Assembly: GCA_016707525.1 (NCBI GenBank) | Contig: JADJHP010000007.1 | Location: forward strand, 124,001 to 188,000 | Direction of reading: 5' to 3' | From: Ignavibacteriota bacterium | GTDB lineage: Bacteria; Bacteroidota; Ignavibacteria; UBA10030; UBA6906 | Length of the DNA stretch: 64,000 nucleotides | Part shown: positions 25,709 to 33,614 of the stretch, in pieces | Position numbering within the stretch: the first letter of the stretch is position 1 | Layout: each line of letters opens with the position of its first letter | Translations under genes and position numbers: made by a program | Notes under the pieces: model-generated | What the model was told of the DNA's origin: nothing | Databases searched by the model: none | The model's input: only the letters and a program-made list of their open reading frames with translations

Positions 25709-26505
25709 CCCTTGCTGAGGTCGGTCTCCTCGCGCGGGAACACGTACCAGAAGATGGGATGGCCGTCCCTCTCCACCCTGTCCAGCACCCGCGGCATCAG
25801 CGTTGTCTTCAGGTAGTCCACGATCCCCCGGTCGATGTTCGGGCCGAGTTCGGTGGCATAGGTGATGTCGTACTGCATGTCGATCCCGTCGGTCACATGA
25901 CAATCGACATACAGGTCCGGCAGCCACCGCTGGAACAGCGTCAGCATCGCCCGCATCTCCGGCGTGTCGGCTTTCATGTAGTCGCGGTTGAGGTTCAGAT
26001 TCCGGGCAGTGGTCCGCCAGCCCATCTCCGCCGGGCCATTCTGGTTGATGCGGTTGAAGGCGCTGAAACGTTCGTGGCCGTCCACGCTGAAGATCGGGAC
26101 GAACAGGATGATCACGCTGTCGAGCACTTCTGTGTCCCGGTGCTGGACCAGCATCTCGCGGAGGATGGTGAACATCGCATCCTTGCCGTCGATCTCGCCG
26201 GAATGGATCCCTGCCTGAATGAGGATCACGGCCTGGTGCGTGCGCGCCGCGGCATCGGGCGTGAAGGCCTTTGCTTTCGAGACGATGAGGAGGGGGAGTG
26301 CGCGGCCCTGCGGACTGACGCCGAAGGAGGTAGAGCGCGCCCAGGGTGAGTGCGCGGCAAGGCGTTCGCAGTAGGCCACGGTCTCGTCGTACCGTGGGGT
26401 ACGCGTCCCGCCGCTGCGGTCATAGGTCGTGGCCCACTCCTGCTGCGCACGGGCGCCGGTGATGGTGAGAAGGATGAGGACGACAAGAATGCGCAGAGGT
26501 GCCAT
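25618..26505 (-). CDS. M14 family zinc carboxypeptidase, N-terminal part (frameshifted)
   Basis: A signal peptide (LRILVVLILLTITGARA) is followed by the M14 domain. The zinc site is visible as GIHSGEIDGKD (His and Glu ligands) and the third ligand in VDCHVTDG. M14 enzymes release C-terminal residues or cleave muropeptides; the substrate here is unknown. The frame is correct up to about KGM, then runs into 28 unrelated residues before a stop. Homology continues in the neighbouring frame at 25708. It follows the Smr gene after 14 bp. Confidence 0.8.
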   Translation of the reverse strand: MAPLRILVVLILLTITGARAQQEWATTYDRSGGTRTPRYDETVAYCERLAAHSPWARSTSFGVSPQGRALPLLIVSKAKAFTPDAAARTHQAVILIQAGIHSGEIDGKDAMFTILREMLVQHRDTEVLDSVIILFVPIFSVDGHERFSAFNRINQNGPAEMGWRTTARNLNLNRDYMKADTPEMRAMLTLFQRWLPDLYVDCHVTDGIDMQYDITYATELGPNIDRGIVDYLKTTLMPRVLDRVERDGHPIFWYVFPREETDLSKGMEAVRPRHGSPPGMRPCRTVHRSSSRRTC

Positions 26506-26519
26506 AGGGACGGACGGTG

Positions 26520-26861
26520 TTAGTGGATCCAGATGATGAGGACACCCGGGTTGCTCCCCCCGAGATCGGGGTCGGTAAAATCCCCGACGGCCTTCCGGAG
26601 GTCCTGCGTGCGGATATCCTGCAGAGAATACTCTTCGCCGTTGATGACCGCACAGAAGTGACGGCGATGGTCCCAGGCCCAGTTTCGCGCGGTGTCGCGG
26701 ATGGAACCGGGTCCGCCGGAACTACCGTAGCCGTGGATCACCTTGAGGACGCGAAGCTGCCGGCTGCGCCTGACGTGGAGCCAGGCATCGTCCAGCTGGC
26801 GTTCGACCGCGGATGATGGGCGGGGTGGATGGGCGACGTCGATCGTGTACAGGGGTGTCAC
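26520..26861 (-). CDS. Small Smr-domain-like protein
   Basis: 113 residues starting at a GTG. The core LRVLKVIHGYGSSGGPGSIRD matches the HGxGxG loop of Smr domains, which are nicking endonuclease or RNA-binding modules found in MutS2 and in stand-alone small proteins. No MutS part is present. It lies between the HMA protein and the M14 peptidase on the same strand. The family call is moderately secure; the cellular role is unknown. Confidence 0.65.
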   Translation of the reverse strand: MTPLYTIDVAHPPRPSSAVERQLDDAWLHVRRSRQLRVLKVIHGYGSSGGPGSIRDTARNWAWDHRRHFCAVINGEEYSLQDIRTQDLRKAVGDFTDPDLGGSNPGVLIIWIH

Positions 26862-26891
26862 TGCCTGTCCGCGGACGTCATCGGGATGCGA

Positions 26892-27095
26892 TCACGCAAC
26901 GGGCTTATAGCCGGAGGCCGTGATGGCCTGCCGGACGCGCTTCTCGGCGCGTTCGATATCATCGGTGCTGTACACCACCGCGCCGATACGGACCACCTTC
27001 ACGCTGATGCCGGGCACTTCATTCAACGCCTTCTGTACCGCCATCACGCAGTGCTGGCATGTCATTCCTTCAACACGGATCTCTTGCTCGTGCAT
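26892..27095 (-). CDS. Heavy-metal-associated (HMA) domain protein, CopZ-like
   Basis: 67 residues made of a single HMA domain with the metal-binding GMTCQHC motif near residue 10. Such proteins carry Cu(I) or a similar soft metal to P-type ATPases. No copper ATPase is next to it. GAGGTCG lies upstream of the ATG. It heads a leftward run with the Smr protein and the M14 peptidase and diverges from the Nudix gene. Confidence 0.88.
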   Translation of the reverse strand: MHEQEIRVEGMTCQHCVMAVQKALNEVPGISVKVVRIGAVVYSTDDIERAEKRVRQAITASGYKPVA

Positions 27096-27130
27096 ACGAC
27101 CTCACTCGTTGTGGAGCGGAGCATTGTCTA

Positions 27131-27160
27131 ATGATATAATATAAGAAACACCCTCCCCAA
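27131..27160 (-). promoter_or_regulatory. Possible promoter of the HMA-Smr-M14 run
   Basis: On the minus strand TTGGGG (27160-27155), 18 bp, TATCAT (27136-27131). The predicted start near 27124 gives a 29-nt leader. Confidence 0.4.
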
Positions 27161-27176
27161 CATGCAATCCACCCTT

Positions 27177-27205
27177 TTGCAGATGCCCGGCGGTATCAGT
27201 ATCTT
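27177..27205 (+). promoter_or_regulatory. Sigma-70 type promoter of the Nudix gene; leaderless mRNA predicted
   Basis: TTGCAG (27177-27182), 17 bp, TATCTT (27200-27205). The predicted transcription start falls on the ATG at 27211, and no Shine-Dalgarno sequence is present. Confidence 0.6.
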
Positions 27206-27210
27206 GGTCT

Positions 27211-27798
27211 ATGCTGGCACACCCCATCACACCGACCCTGATCCGCCACGCCGTCGCCACGCATGCGCGACGCCCCGCCCTTGAGGACGGAGGTGCGGTA
27301 CCGCTGATCTCCGCCGCGGTCCTCGTGCCCATCGTCCAGGAGCACCACGGCCTCTCCCTGTTGCTCACGCGGCGGACAGAGACCGTGGAGACCCACAAGG
27401 GGCAGATCGCGTTCCCCGGAGGGATGGTGGATGGGGCTGACAGGGACCGTGTGCACACGGCGGTGAGGGAGGCGGAGGAGGAACTCGGGATACCCCCGGC
27501 CTCCGTGGAAATGCTCGGTATGCTTGATGATCTGACGACGCCGACCGGCTTCTGCATCACCCCGGTGGTCGGACTCCTTTCACACCTCCCGCCGCTTCAG
27601 TTGAGTCCGGGGGAGGTGGCGGAGGCCTTCACGGTGCCGCTCGCGTTCTTCGCCGATCCCGGGAATGCCGAAATGGAGCGTCGATCCATCCGTGGCGCGG
27701 TGCGCGAAGTATGGACCTACCGGTACGGTGGCCACGTGATATGGGGAGCCACGGGAACCATCATCCATAGGTTCATGGACATCCTCGCGGCTCCCTGA
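27211..27798 (+). CDS. Nudix hydrolase, probable CoA pyrophosphatase
   Basis: 195 residues. The Nudix box is clear (GGMVDGADRDRV then TAVREAEEELGI), preceded by HKGQIAFPGG, which is the NuCoA signature of CoA/acyl-CoA pyrophosphatases (NudL/CoaA type). The enzyme splits CoA into 4'-phosphopantetheine and 3',5'-ADP and may limit oxidised CoA. It is transcribed alone between divergent and convergent neighbours, from a promoter that predicts a leaderless mRNA. Confidence 0.87.
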   Translation: MLAHPITPTLIRHAVATHARRPALEDGGAVPLISAAVLVPIVQEHHGLSLLLTRRTETVETHKGQIAFPGGMVDGADRDRVHTAVREAEEELGIPPASVEMLGMLDDLTTPTGFCITPVVGLLSHLPPLQLSPGEVAEAFTVPLAFFADPGNAEMERRSIRGAVREVWTYRYGGHVIWGATGTIIHRFMDILAAP

Positions 27799-27811
27799 GC
27801 GTTCATCCGCC

Positions 27812-28018
27812 TCAGGAGGCGAGGGCAAGGTCGGCAGGCAGGAAACGGTCGCCCACCGTATACCCCTTCTTCTTTGCGTAATTCTTCAGCGTGTCGAACA
27901 GCAACGCACGAGCCCGGTGCAGGCGCGACCGCACGGTACCGATGGGGATCTCCAGCACCTCCGCGATCTCTTCGTACGGCAGCTCTTCCAGGTCACGCAG
28001 GACGATCACACTCTTGAA
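27812..28018 (-). CDS. ECF-type sigma-70 factor, region 4 part (after a frameshift)
   Basis: Carries sigma region 4 with its helix-turn-helix for the -35 element: VIVLRDLEELPYEEIAEVL then IPIGTVRSRLHRARALL. It continues the sigma protein begun at 28431 in another frame. One base lost from the T run at 28020-28022 (A on the coding strand) accounts for the shift; the restored junction reads LPEKFKSVIVL, as in intact ECF factors, with a total of 206 residues. Confidence 0.8.
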   Translation of the reverse strand, partial: FKSVIVLRDLEELPYEEIAEVLEIPIGTVRSRLHRARALLFDTLKNYAKKKGYTVGDRFLPADLALAS

Positions 28019-28431
28019 CTTTCCGGAAGCCCGGCAAGGGCACCGGCGATGTCATCGTCGAACATCTGCGTATCCAGCATGTTCCGCAGATCGTTGTCTT
28101 CCCGTCCCTGCGCCGACATCTGATAGGGCGAGATCTGCTCGTCATATTCGACGATCTCGGGGAGGCGATGGGTGCGGCGGTACTCGTTGATGTACGTGTT
28201 CTTCATGATGCGGTACAACCATGCCTTGGCATTGGTACCGGTCTCGAACTTGTCGAAGAACCGGTAGGCCTTCATATACGTATCCTGCAGCAGATCGCTG
28301 GCCTGCTCGCGGTCGCCGGAGAGATACGTCGCATAGTTGAACAGCTGATCCATGTACGGCATCATCTCCTTCTCGAAACGGCGATGCCTGACGCTGGTAG
28401 TATCTCCGTTTATCTTCAGGGTGCCCTGCAT
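28006..28431 (-). CDS. ECF-type sigma-70 factor, region 2 part (frameshifted)
   Basis: Region 2 is intact: YATYLSGDREQASDLLQDTY, then FETGTNAKAWLYRIMKNTYI, which contacts core polymerase and the -10 element. The ATG at 28431 has GAGGAT upstream; a TTG at 28443 is less likely. The reading frame stops after ESSRV because of the shift at 28020-28022. It has its own promoter and an unusual leader with three 9-bp repeats. No anti-sigma gene is adjacent. Together with the following part it should be a working sigma factor. Confidence 0.82.
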   Translation of the reverse strand: MQGTLKINGDTTSVRHRRFEKEMMPYMDQLFNYATYLSGDREQASDLLQDTYMKAYRFFDKFETGTNAKAWLYRIMKNTYINEYRRTHRLPEIVEYDEQISPYQMSAQGREDNDLRNMLDTQMFDDDIAGALAGLPESSRV

Positions 28432-28455
28432 GGGTATCCTCAATGATCAGTAGTA

Positions 28456-28482
28456 CGATTTAGACGATTTAGGTGATTTAAA
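28456..28482 (-). repeat. Three tandem 9-bp repeats in the sigma factor leader
   Basis: CGATTTAGA (28456-28464), CGATTTAGG (28465-28473) and TGATTTAAA (28474-28482) sit between the predicted transcription start (~28486) and the ATG (28431). They are A/T-rich in a GC-rich region and could bind a regulator or a small RNA. Confidence 0.7.
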
Positions 28483-28492
28483 TGATACAACG

Positions 28493-28521
28493 AAGATACA
28501 TGTTTTTTTGTTCCCGGTCAA
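28493..28521 (-). promoter_or_regulatory. Sigma-70 type promoter of the ECF sigma factor
   Basis: On the minus strand TTGACC (28521-28516), 17 bp containing A7, TATCTT (28498-28493). The predicted start near 28486 gives a 55-nt leader. Confidence 0.7.
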
Positions 28522-28599
28522 GTCCCCCCGTTACCGGCCGATTCAGAAGCCGTCTAACACATTATATGACAATGTATTAGCAGGCAGACACAATAGAAA

Positions 28600-28628
28600 G
28601 GAGCCGGCCCCATTCCCGGACCGGCTCC
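28600..28628 (-). terminator. Intrinsic-terminator-like hairpin downstream of the TPR gene
   Basis: GGAGCCGG and CCGGCTCC (28600-28607, 28621-28628) form an 8-bp GC stem with a 13-nt loop. On the minus strand TTTCTATT follows the stem, which fits termination of the leftward TPR operon. Confidence 0.55.
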
Positions 28629-28647
28629 ATTGTCGTTGTCTCTTCCC

Positions 28648-28733
28648 CGGCGGGATATATCCCGCCGACTCTTGCAGCTGCATCGCAGCAGGCCCGGGCC
28701 TGTCGGTACTTCCACGACCCCGGCGTGCCGGGG
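28648..28733. repeat. Palindromes stacked behind the TPR gene
   Basis: CGGCGGGATATATCCCGCCG (28648-28667) is a perfect 20-bp palindrome. GGCCCGGGCC (28691-28700) is another. CCCCGGC and GCCGGGG (28718-28724, 28727-28733) form a 7-bp hairpin with a 2-nt loop only 8 bp from the TPR stop codon. With the terminator at 28600 they fill most of the 28432-28740 gap, which contains no gene. Confidence 0.7.
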
Positions 28734-28740
28734 CACGTGC

Positions 28741-30564
28741 CTATTTGCATCCGATGCGATCCATCGCCTTCTTCGCATCATCATTCCTCGGCTCAAGCTT
28801 CAAGGTCTTCCGGAATTCCCCGCACGCCTCCTCCTGCAACTCCTTGTTCCGCTTGTCGTCGCCTTCCTTGCGTGCCTGGATCAGGCCCTGGCCGAGCCAG
28901 AGATGGCCCTGGGCATTGGCAGGATCAAGTTCGATCACACGGCGGAACAGCCGTATCGCATCGGCGATCTTCTTGTCGTTGTCGCTCGGGTCCGTTGCCG
29001 TACGGTCCAGCGTCTGCAACACGGCCTGGCCCCACGTCAAGCGGAGCCCTGCATCCTCGTACCCGAGGGATGAGGCCTTACGGAAGGACTCCACGGACGA
29101 CCCGAACGCCTGTTTGCGGAAGAAATACATCCCGAGCAGGTAGTGGGCTTCAGCCGCTTCCTTCTTGTACTTGTCGGTGTTCGTGCCGATCTGCTGCAGC
29201 ACCGAGTCGTACTCGGCCTTCGCGTTGTCCAGCGAATCCACCTGCGCATAGTAGCGCGCCAGCCAGAGCCGTGCCTGCAGGAAATCCGGCTTCACCGCGA
29301 TCGCACGGGTGAGCAGCTCGCGCGTGCGCGGATAGTTCTTCGTCTGCATGTGCGATGCGGCGCCATTCAGGTACGCGGCGAGCGAGATGGACTTCGGATC
29401 GCAGTCGATCCGCTTGTCGAACATCGCACCGGCCTTCTCGTACTCCCGCACCTTCATGTAGATGCTGCCCAGACTGAAGTACGCGTCGCAGTTCGTCGAG
29501 TCGGTCGCCACCGCCTCCAGCAACGATTGCAGCGCTTCCTGGTCGCGGCCGGTCCGGAACAGCGCGAGCCCAAACTGCCCCTGGTCCGCCGACGTGAACG
29601 CCTTCCTGCGCTTCAGGGCCTCGTACGACACGAGGGCGTCCTGGAACTGGCGCGTCTCCACCTGTGCCTGGGCAAGCGACCGCCAGACATCCACGTTGGA
29701 GGAATCCATCTTGATCGAGCGTTTCGCTTCCTTCACCGTCTCTTCGAAATCATTCGCGCCGCTCAGGGCTTTCACGAGCAGGACGGAGCCTTCCACCGAC
29801 TTCGGCTGGAGGTTGGTGTACGTCCGCAGCGGGGCGATCGCGCTCTTGTACAGCTTCGCGCGCAGATAGATATTCCCCTTCTGGCGGTAGGCATCGGCGT
29901 TCGAGGAATCACGCTTGATGATCTCATCGAACTCCTTCACCGCCTCCGTATACTGGCGGTTCTTTTCGTACACATTCGCCAGCTTGATGCGGCGTGAGGT
30001 ACCCGCCGGGTCGTATTCGATCGCCTTCTGGTAATTCATGATCACCATGGGGACGACATTGTGGTTGGCGAACGCATCGCCCAGCGCTTCATAGATGCTG
30101 GGGTCTTCCGGCAGATACTCCTTCGCACGCGTCAGCTCCCGGATCGCTGCATCCGTCGAGTCGGCCGCAAGAAGCGCCTTGCCATACGATGCGGCCACCG
30201 CGCCGTTCTTCGGGGCGAGTTTCACCGCGCGCTTGAACTGCACGATCGCGCCGGGGAGGTTCTTCGTCTTCACATACGCCTCGCCGAGCGACCGCACGGC
30301 ATCCACGATATCATCGTCGATGCGCACGGCTTCCTCGAGATGCTTCACGGCATCGGCGACCTGTCCGCGCGCGAGCGCAATGGTGCCGAGGTGGGTATGC
30401 GTCTCGCCGGGTTTCTGGTTGGCCTTCAGGGCCTGCTCAAACGCAGCGATCGCCGCCGTCGTGTCCTTCGACGCAAGGGCAGCTCTCCCCTTCACCAGGA
30501 ACTCCTGGCCGAATCCGAACTCCACCATACAGCCAAGCAACAAGAGCACAAGTGCGCGTTTCAT
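28741..30564 (-). CDS. Exported tetratricopeptide repeat protein
   Basis: 607 residues: a signal peptide (RALVLLLLGCMVEFGFG), then about a dozen TPR units through the whole chain, for example AIAAFEQALKANQKPGETHT, AIVQFKRAVKLAPKNGAV and AIRLFRRVIELDPANAQG. TPR arrays mediate protein contacts; in the periplasm they often serve envelope complexes. The gene is the last of the STAS-ExbB-ExbD-ExbD-TonB-PstS locus, 10 bp after the PstS-like gene, so it probably assists that system. Its exact partner is not known. Confidence 0.87.
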   Translation of the reverse strand: MKRALVLLLLGCMVEFGFGQEFLVKGRAALASKDTTAAIAAFEQALKANQKPGETHTHLGTIALARGQVADAVKHLEEAVRIDDDIVDAVRSLGEAYVKTKNLPGAIVQFKRAVKLAPKNGAVAASYGKALLAADSTDAAIRELTRAKEYLPEDPSIYEALGDAFANHNVVPMVIMNYQKAIEYDPAGTSRRIKLANVYEKNRQYTEAVKEFDEIIKRDSSNADAYRQKGNIYLRAKLYKSAIAPLRTYTNLQPKSVEGSVLLVKALSGANDFEETVKEAKRSIKMDSSNVDVWRSLAQAQVETRQFQDALVSYEALKRRKAFTSADQGQFGLALFRTGRDQEALQSLLEAVATDSTNCDAYFSLGSIYMKVREYEKAGAMFDKRIDCDPKSISLAAYLNGAASHMQTKNYPRTRELLTRAIAVKPDFLQARLWLARYYAQVDSLDNAKAEYDSVLQQIGTNTDKYKKEAAEAHYLLGMYFFRKQAFGSSVESFRKASSLGYEDAGLRLTWGQAVLQTLDRTATDPSDNDKKIADAIRLFRRVIELDPANAQGHLWLGQGLIQARKEGDDKRNKELQEEACGEFRKTLKLEPRNDDAKKAMDRIGCK

Positions 30565-30574
30565 CGTCGTTCAC

Positions 30575-31492
30575 CTATTCCGATGTAAGTTGAATGAGTC
30601 GAACAGGCATGGTCACCGGCACCAACCCGCTATTCAGGAACACCTTCTGCCCGAATGGACCTGCGGCGAAGGAGATGAATCCGAGACTGACCGTGCGGTC
30701 GAGGTCCCGGGTGTACATCGTGACCGGCGTTGAAGCCGGATAATATCCCTGATACACGTACGCCTGATGCGGTGCGTAGGCCTTGCCCGCAGGCTGGGTG
30801 GAATCCGGGGTCACGCCGGGCCGCGAGAGTCCGATGACCTTCACGTCGCTTTCCACACCCTTCAGCCAACCCACACCCACGATGCCGGCGGCACCCGGGG
30901 TCTTCGCCACATACTCCACGATATCCGAGGAGCTCGTCATCGGGGTCGCGGACTGCGCGAACGGCTTGCCGCGCATGACCAGGCGCCGGAACACTTCATT
31001 CGTACTGGCATCCACGCTGCCGATCACCAGGTCCACCACCCCCCCGGCACGCCAGTTCGGCCAGACGGTGGTCTGACCGGTGAAGATGCTGTCCGCCTGC
31101 CCCATGCGCAGTTCCTTCACGGGGTTCGCCGGGTTGACGATCACGGCGACGGCGGATTGTGCAACGTGATACTCTTCGAACCAGGTCTTCGTCGCTGTCA
31201 ACACGTTCCGCTCTTCGTCATTGAGCGGACGCGCGCAGACGATGACCTTCACACTATCGTTCACGAAATTCGCCGTCGCAGCACGTGCCTCGACGCACCG
31301 GATGTCGATACGGGCATCGGGGTACTGCTGACGGAAGTCCGCGGCGAGGACATTCATGGCGGGGAACACGGCCTCGTCGCATTCCACGGTGAGCGTGCCC
31401 GAGGTCAGCTTTGTGGAACCCGGCTCACGGCTGCATCCCGCGAGCACCAGGCCCGCGGCAACGAGTATGGCAACGATGCTATACCTGGTCAT
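30575..31492 (-). CDS. PstS-like phosphate-binding lipoprotein
   Basis: 305 residues with a lipoprotein signal ending in the lipobox LVLAGC (Cys20). The rest is a type II periplasmic binding fold of the PstS kind: an N-terminal strand GTLTVECDEAVFPAMNVLA, ELRMGQADSIFTGQTTVWPNW, and TSSSDIVEYVAKTPGAAGIVGVGWL. No PstC, PstA or PstB permease is nearby, so ABC uptake of phosphate is doubtful; similar lone PstS-like proteins occur behind tonB in Bacteroidota-type genomes. Its start overlaps the preceding small membrane protein gene (ATGA). Confidence 0.82.
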   Translation of the reverse strand: MTRYSIVAILVAAGLVLAGCSREPGSTKLTSGTLTVECDEAVFPAMNVLAADFRQQYPDARIDIRCVEARAATANFVNDSVKVIVCARPLNDEERNVLTATKTWFEEYHVAQSAVAVIVNPANPVKELRMGQADSIFTGQTTVWPNWRAGGVVDLVIGSVDASTNEVFRRLVMRGKPFAQSATPMTSSSDIVEYVAKTPGAAGIVGVGWLKGVESDVKVIGLSRPGVTPDSTQPAGKAYAPHQAYVYQGYYPASTPVTMYTRDLDRTVSLGFISFAAGPFGQKVFLNSGLVPVTMPVRLIQLTSE

Positions 31493-31692
31493 GACTTGGT
31501 CCGCCTGAAATAACTGATCAGAAACCGGTACAACCCGTACAGCGTGATCACGGCGCCAATGACATACCGCATCTCATCGGAGAACTCACCCCGGGATGGG
31601 ACAAAGACCCCGGCGATGACCAGCACACCGAAGACCACGGCCGCTGCGGACAGCGTCAGGATCACGTACCGGATCACATCCATCGTCTTCAT
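31489..31692 (-). CDS. Small two-span membrane protein
   Basis: 67 residues with two predicted membrane spans (YVILTLSAAAVVFGVLVIAG and YVIGAVITLYGLYRFLI) and a basic C-terminus (FRRTKS). I do not recognise the family. Its stop overlaps the start of the PstS-like gene (ATGA), and it sits between tonB and that gene, so it probably belongs to the same locus. Confidence 0.75.
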   Translation of the reverse strand: MKTMDVIRYVILTLSAAAVVFGVLVIAGVFVPSRGEFSDEMRYVIGAVITLYGLYRFLISYFRRTKS

Positions 31693-31715
31693 CCGACCTC
31701 CGATCGGTCCCGGTG

Positions 31716-31743
31716 GGGTGAGGGCGGCGGACCGCCCTCACCC
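31716..31743 (-). terminator. Strong hairpin after tonB
   Basis: GGGTGAGGGCGG (31716-31727) and CCGCCCTCACCC (31732-31743) form a perfect 12-bp GC-rich stem with a 4-nt loop, 28 bp past the tonB stop. No U-run follows, so it may cause partial termination or protect the upstream mRNA, setting a lower level for the PstS and TPR genes. Confidence 0.55.
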
Positions 31744-31771
31744 TCCGTGGCCGTACATCACATCACTGCTG

Positions 31772-32512
31772 TTACTTGCGGTCCGCCAGCTTGAACCGGA
31801 ACGGGATCGATACCCACACCGCGACCGGTCCGTTGTTCATGTAGGCGGGTGTGAACACCCACTGCTTTGCCGCTTCCACTGCCGGTTCGTTGAAGATCTC
31901 CGCGTCGCTCTTCAGAATGACAACCTGCTTCGGCTTGCCTTCTTTATCGACCCAGATCTTCACCCAGACCTTGCCTTCCAGGCCCGCACGCATCGCGAGT
32001 TCCGGATACTTCGGCTCGACCTTCTTCACCGGCTGGGGTTCCTTCTCCACCGGCACGAAATCGGCCGGCGGTGCATCCTCATCGATCCTGATGTCCTGCT
32101 CGATCTCCACGGGACCACCCGCATCCACGTCCACCACCGGCGCGACCTGATTGCTCATTTCGGTCTGGGTGGCCATGGTCTGCTCCGCGCTCACCTCGGC
32201 ATCCGGCACCGGAACAGGCGCACCGACGGTCGGCTTGGCGCTTGGCGCCGCCACCGAGATCGGGGGCGGGGTGTTGGCTGCGTTGATCGAGGGCGGCGGA
32301 CCGAGATCGGAGTACTTCATGATCCGGACCATCATCACCGGCGCTTCTTCTTCATTGAGGAGTCCGATCAGATAGTAGGACCCGACAAGAAGCAGATGCA
32401 GGGTCACGGCGATGCCCAACCCCGTGAACCAGTACTTCTGGTACACGGCTTTGAGTTCGACCGCCCCGTACTGAGCTCCCTTGTAGGAGGCTGTTGCAGC
32501 TGTTGCTGCCAT
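31772..32512 (-). CDS. tonB: TonB-type energy transducer
   Basis: 246 residues. One N-terminal membrane span (WFTGLGIAVTLHLLLVGSYYLIGLL) precedes a Pro-rich periplasmic linker and a C-terminal TonB domain (EPKYPELAMRAGLEGKVWVK, then AVEAAKQWVFTPAYMNNGPV). TonB couples the ExbB/ExbD proton channel to outer-membrane receptors. An AAGGAGGAAAC ribosome site is present. It follows exbD after 18 bp. No TonB-dependent receptor gene is in the window. Confidence 0.9.
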   Translation of the reverse strand: MAATAATASYKGAQYGAVELKAVYQKYWFTGLGIAVTLHLLLVGSYYLIGLLNEEEAPVMMVRIMKYSDLGPPPSINAANTPPPISVAAPSAKPTVGAPVPVPDAEVSAEQTMATQTEMSNQVAPVVDVDAGGPVEIEQDIRIDEDAPPADFVPVEKEPQPVKKVEPKYPELAMRAGLEGKVWVKIWVDKEGKPKQVVILKSDAEIFNEPAVEAAKQWVFTPAYMNNGPVAVWVSIPFRFKLADRK

Positions 32513-32530
32513 GTTCTGTTTCCTCCTTCC

Positions 32531-33031
32531 CTATGATTGCACGCGCGCGATCAACGCCTTGTCGGCGTCAAGCAGCGGCGCGATGCTGAAACGCTGGATC
32601 TGTGCAAGGTTCAGCTCATCGATCATATTGACAAGCATGATGTACTTCCCTTCACGATCCACCTTCACCAGCGTCGTCAGCTTCGGGTTCCCAAGAGATT
32701 TCTCCCTGAGGAACTTGCGCAGTTCGACCGGATCGAGGCGCTTCGGCGATTCGATGCCCGTGTTCCAGAAAATGTCACCCTTCTGGTTGATCCGCAGCGT
32801 CAGAAGATTGGATTCCGCGATCTCGACCTTCACATTGTCGTCGGGCGGAAGGTTGATCTCCATCGTCTGCGGGCGCGACATACTCGTCGTGTACATAAAG
32901 AACGTCAGAAGCAGAAAGGCCACATCCACCAGCGCCGTCATGTCGATACGAACGCCGAGGCGATTGCCCTTCTTTTTGCCTTTCTTGCCCTTCTTACTTC
33001 CACCTGGGGCAGCTACTTCTCCACCTGACAT
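32531..33031 (-). CDS. ExbD/TolR family biopolymer transport protein (second copy)
   Basis: 166 residues with a strongly basic N-terminus (KKGKKGKKKGNRLG), one membrane span starting RIDMTALVDVAFLLLTFFM and a periplasmic domain. The Asp of LVDVAFLLL is the proton-carrying residue. ExbD forms the stator-like channel with ExbB. AGGAGG precedes the ATG. The pair of ExbD genes next to each other is common in Bacteroidota-type operons; this copy has the longer basic tail. Confidence 0.92.
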   Translation of the reverse strand: MSGGEVAAPGGSKKGKKGKKKGNRLGVRIDMTALVDVAFLLLTFFMYTTSMSRPQTMEINLPPDDNVKVEIAESNLLTLRINQKGDIFWNTGIESPKRLDPVELRKFLREKSLGNPKLTTLVKVDREGKYIMLVNMIDELNLAQIQRFSIAPLLDADKALIARVQS

Positions 33032-33041
33032 GATCGGCCTC

Positions 33042-33596
33042 CTATTCCTGAACCGGTCTGGCGAAATCTGTTACCAGGCTGAACCGGGTGATGTTTGTTT
33101 TCTGCAGGATATCCATCACGTCTTCCGCGACACCATAATCCGAGTCACGATCACCCTTGACCACGGTGCGGAGTTTCGGATTCGCGGTACGTGCCTGGAC
33201 CAGATAGTTCGCGAGCTGGCTCTTCGGGACCGGGTAGCTCAGTTCGAGGTAGTAGGTCTCCTTGTATTCCTTCGGATACTGCTTGCCTTCGACCTGGACC
33301 GATTTGTTCTTGTACTCCGAGAACAGGCGCTTGCGCAGGATCTGGGAGTCCAGCGACAACCAGATGTGTGTTGTGTCATTGCCAATGTAGGTGGCTTCTT
33401 TCGCGATGCTGATCATCATCACGTCCGATTCCGGCAGTTTGAACTCCGAATGCGAAGAGGGCAACACGATCGACACCTCTTCCACCGGTTTGAACTGCGT
33501 CGTCAGCATGAAGAACGTCAGCAGCAGAAAGGCCACGTCCACCAGCGGCGTCATATCGATCCGGACGCCCTGTCGGTGCGGCTTGAATTTCGGCAT
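33042..33596 (-). CDS. ExbD/TolR family biopolymer transport protein (first copy)
   Basis: 184 residues. The span RIDMTPLVDVAFLLLTFFML contains the conserved Asp. The periplasmic part carries an insertion of about 40 residues (around LFSEYKNKSVQVEGKQYPKE) relative to the second copy, and ends in TVVKGDRDSDYGVAEDVMDIL, the usual ExbD C-terminal fold. GGAGG lies upstream. It is 18 bp after exbB and 10 bp before the second exbD. Confidence 0.92.
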   Translation of the reverse strand: MPKFKPHRQGVRIDMTPLVDVAFLLLTFFMLTTQFKPVEEVSIVLPSSHSEFKLPESDVMMISIAKEATYIGNDTTHIWLSLDSQILRKRLFSEYKNKSVQVEGKQYPKEYKETYYLELSYPVPKSQLANYLVQARTANPKLRTVVKGDRDSDYGVAEDVMDILQKTNITRFSLVTDFARPVQE

Positions 33597-33614
33597 ACCG
33601 TTCCGCCTCCGGCG

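Noticed and set aside
24737..26505. M14 peptidase as a decaying pseudogene
   Set aside because: Both halves are free of other stops and retain all zinc and catalytic residues; a single base at a homopolymer explains the break, as in four further genes.
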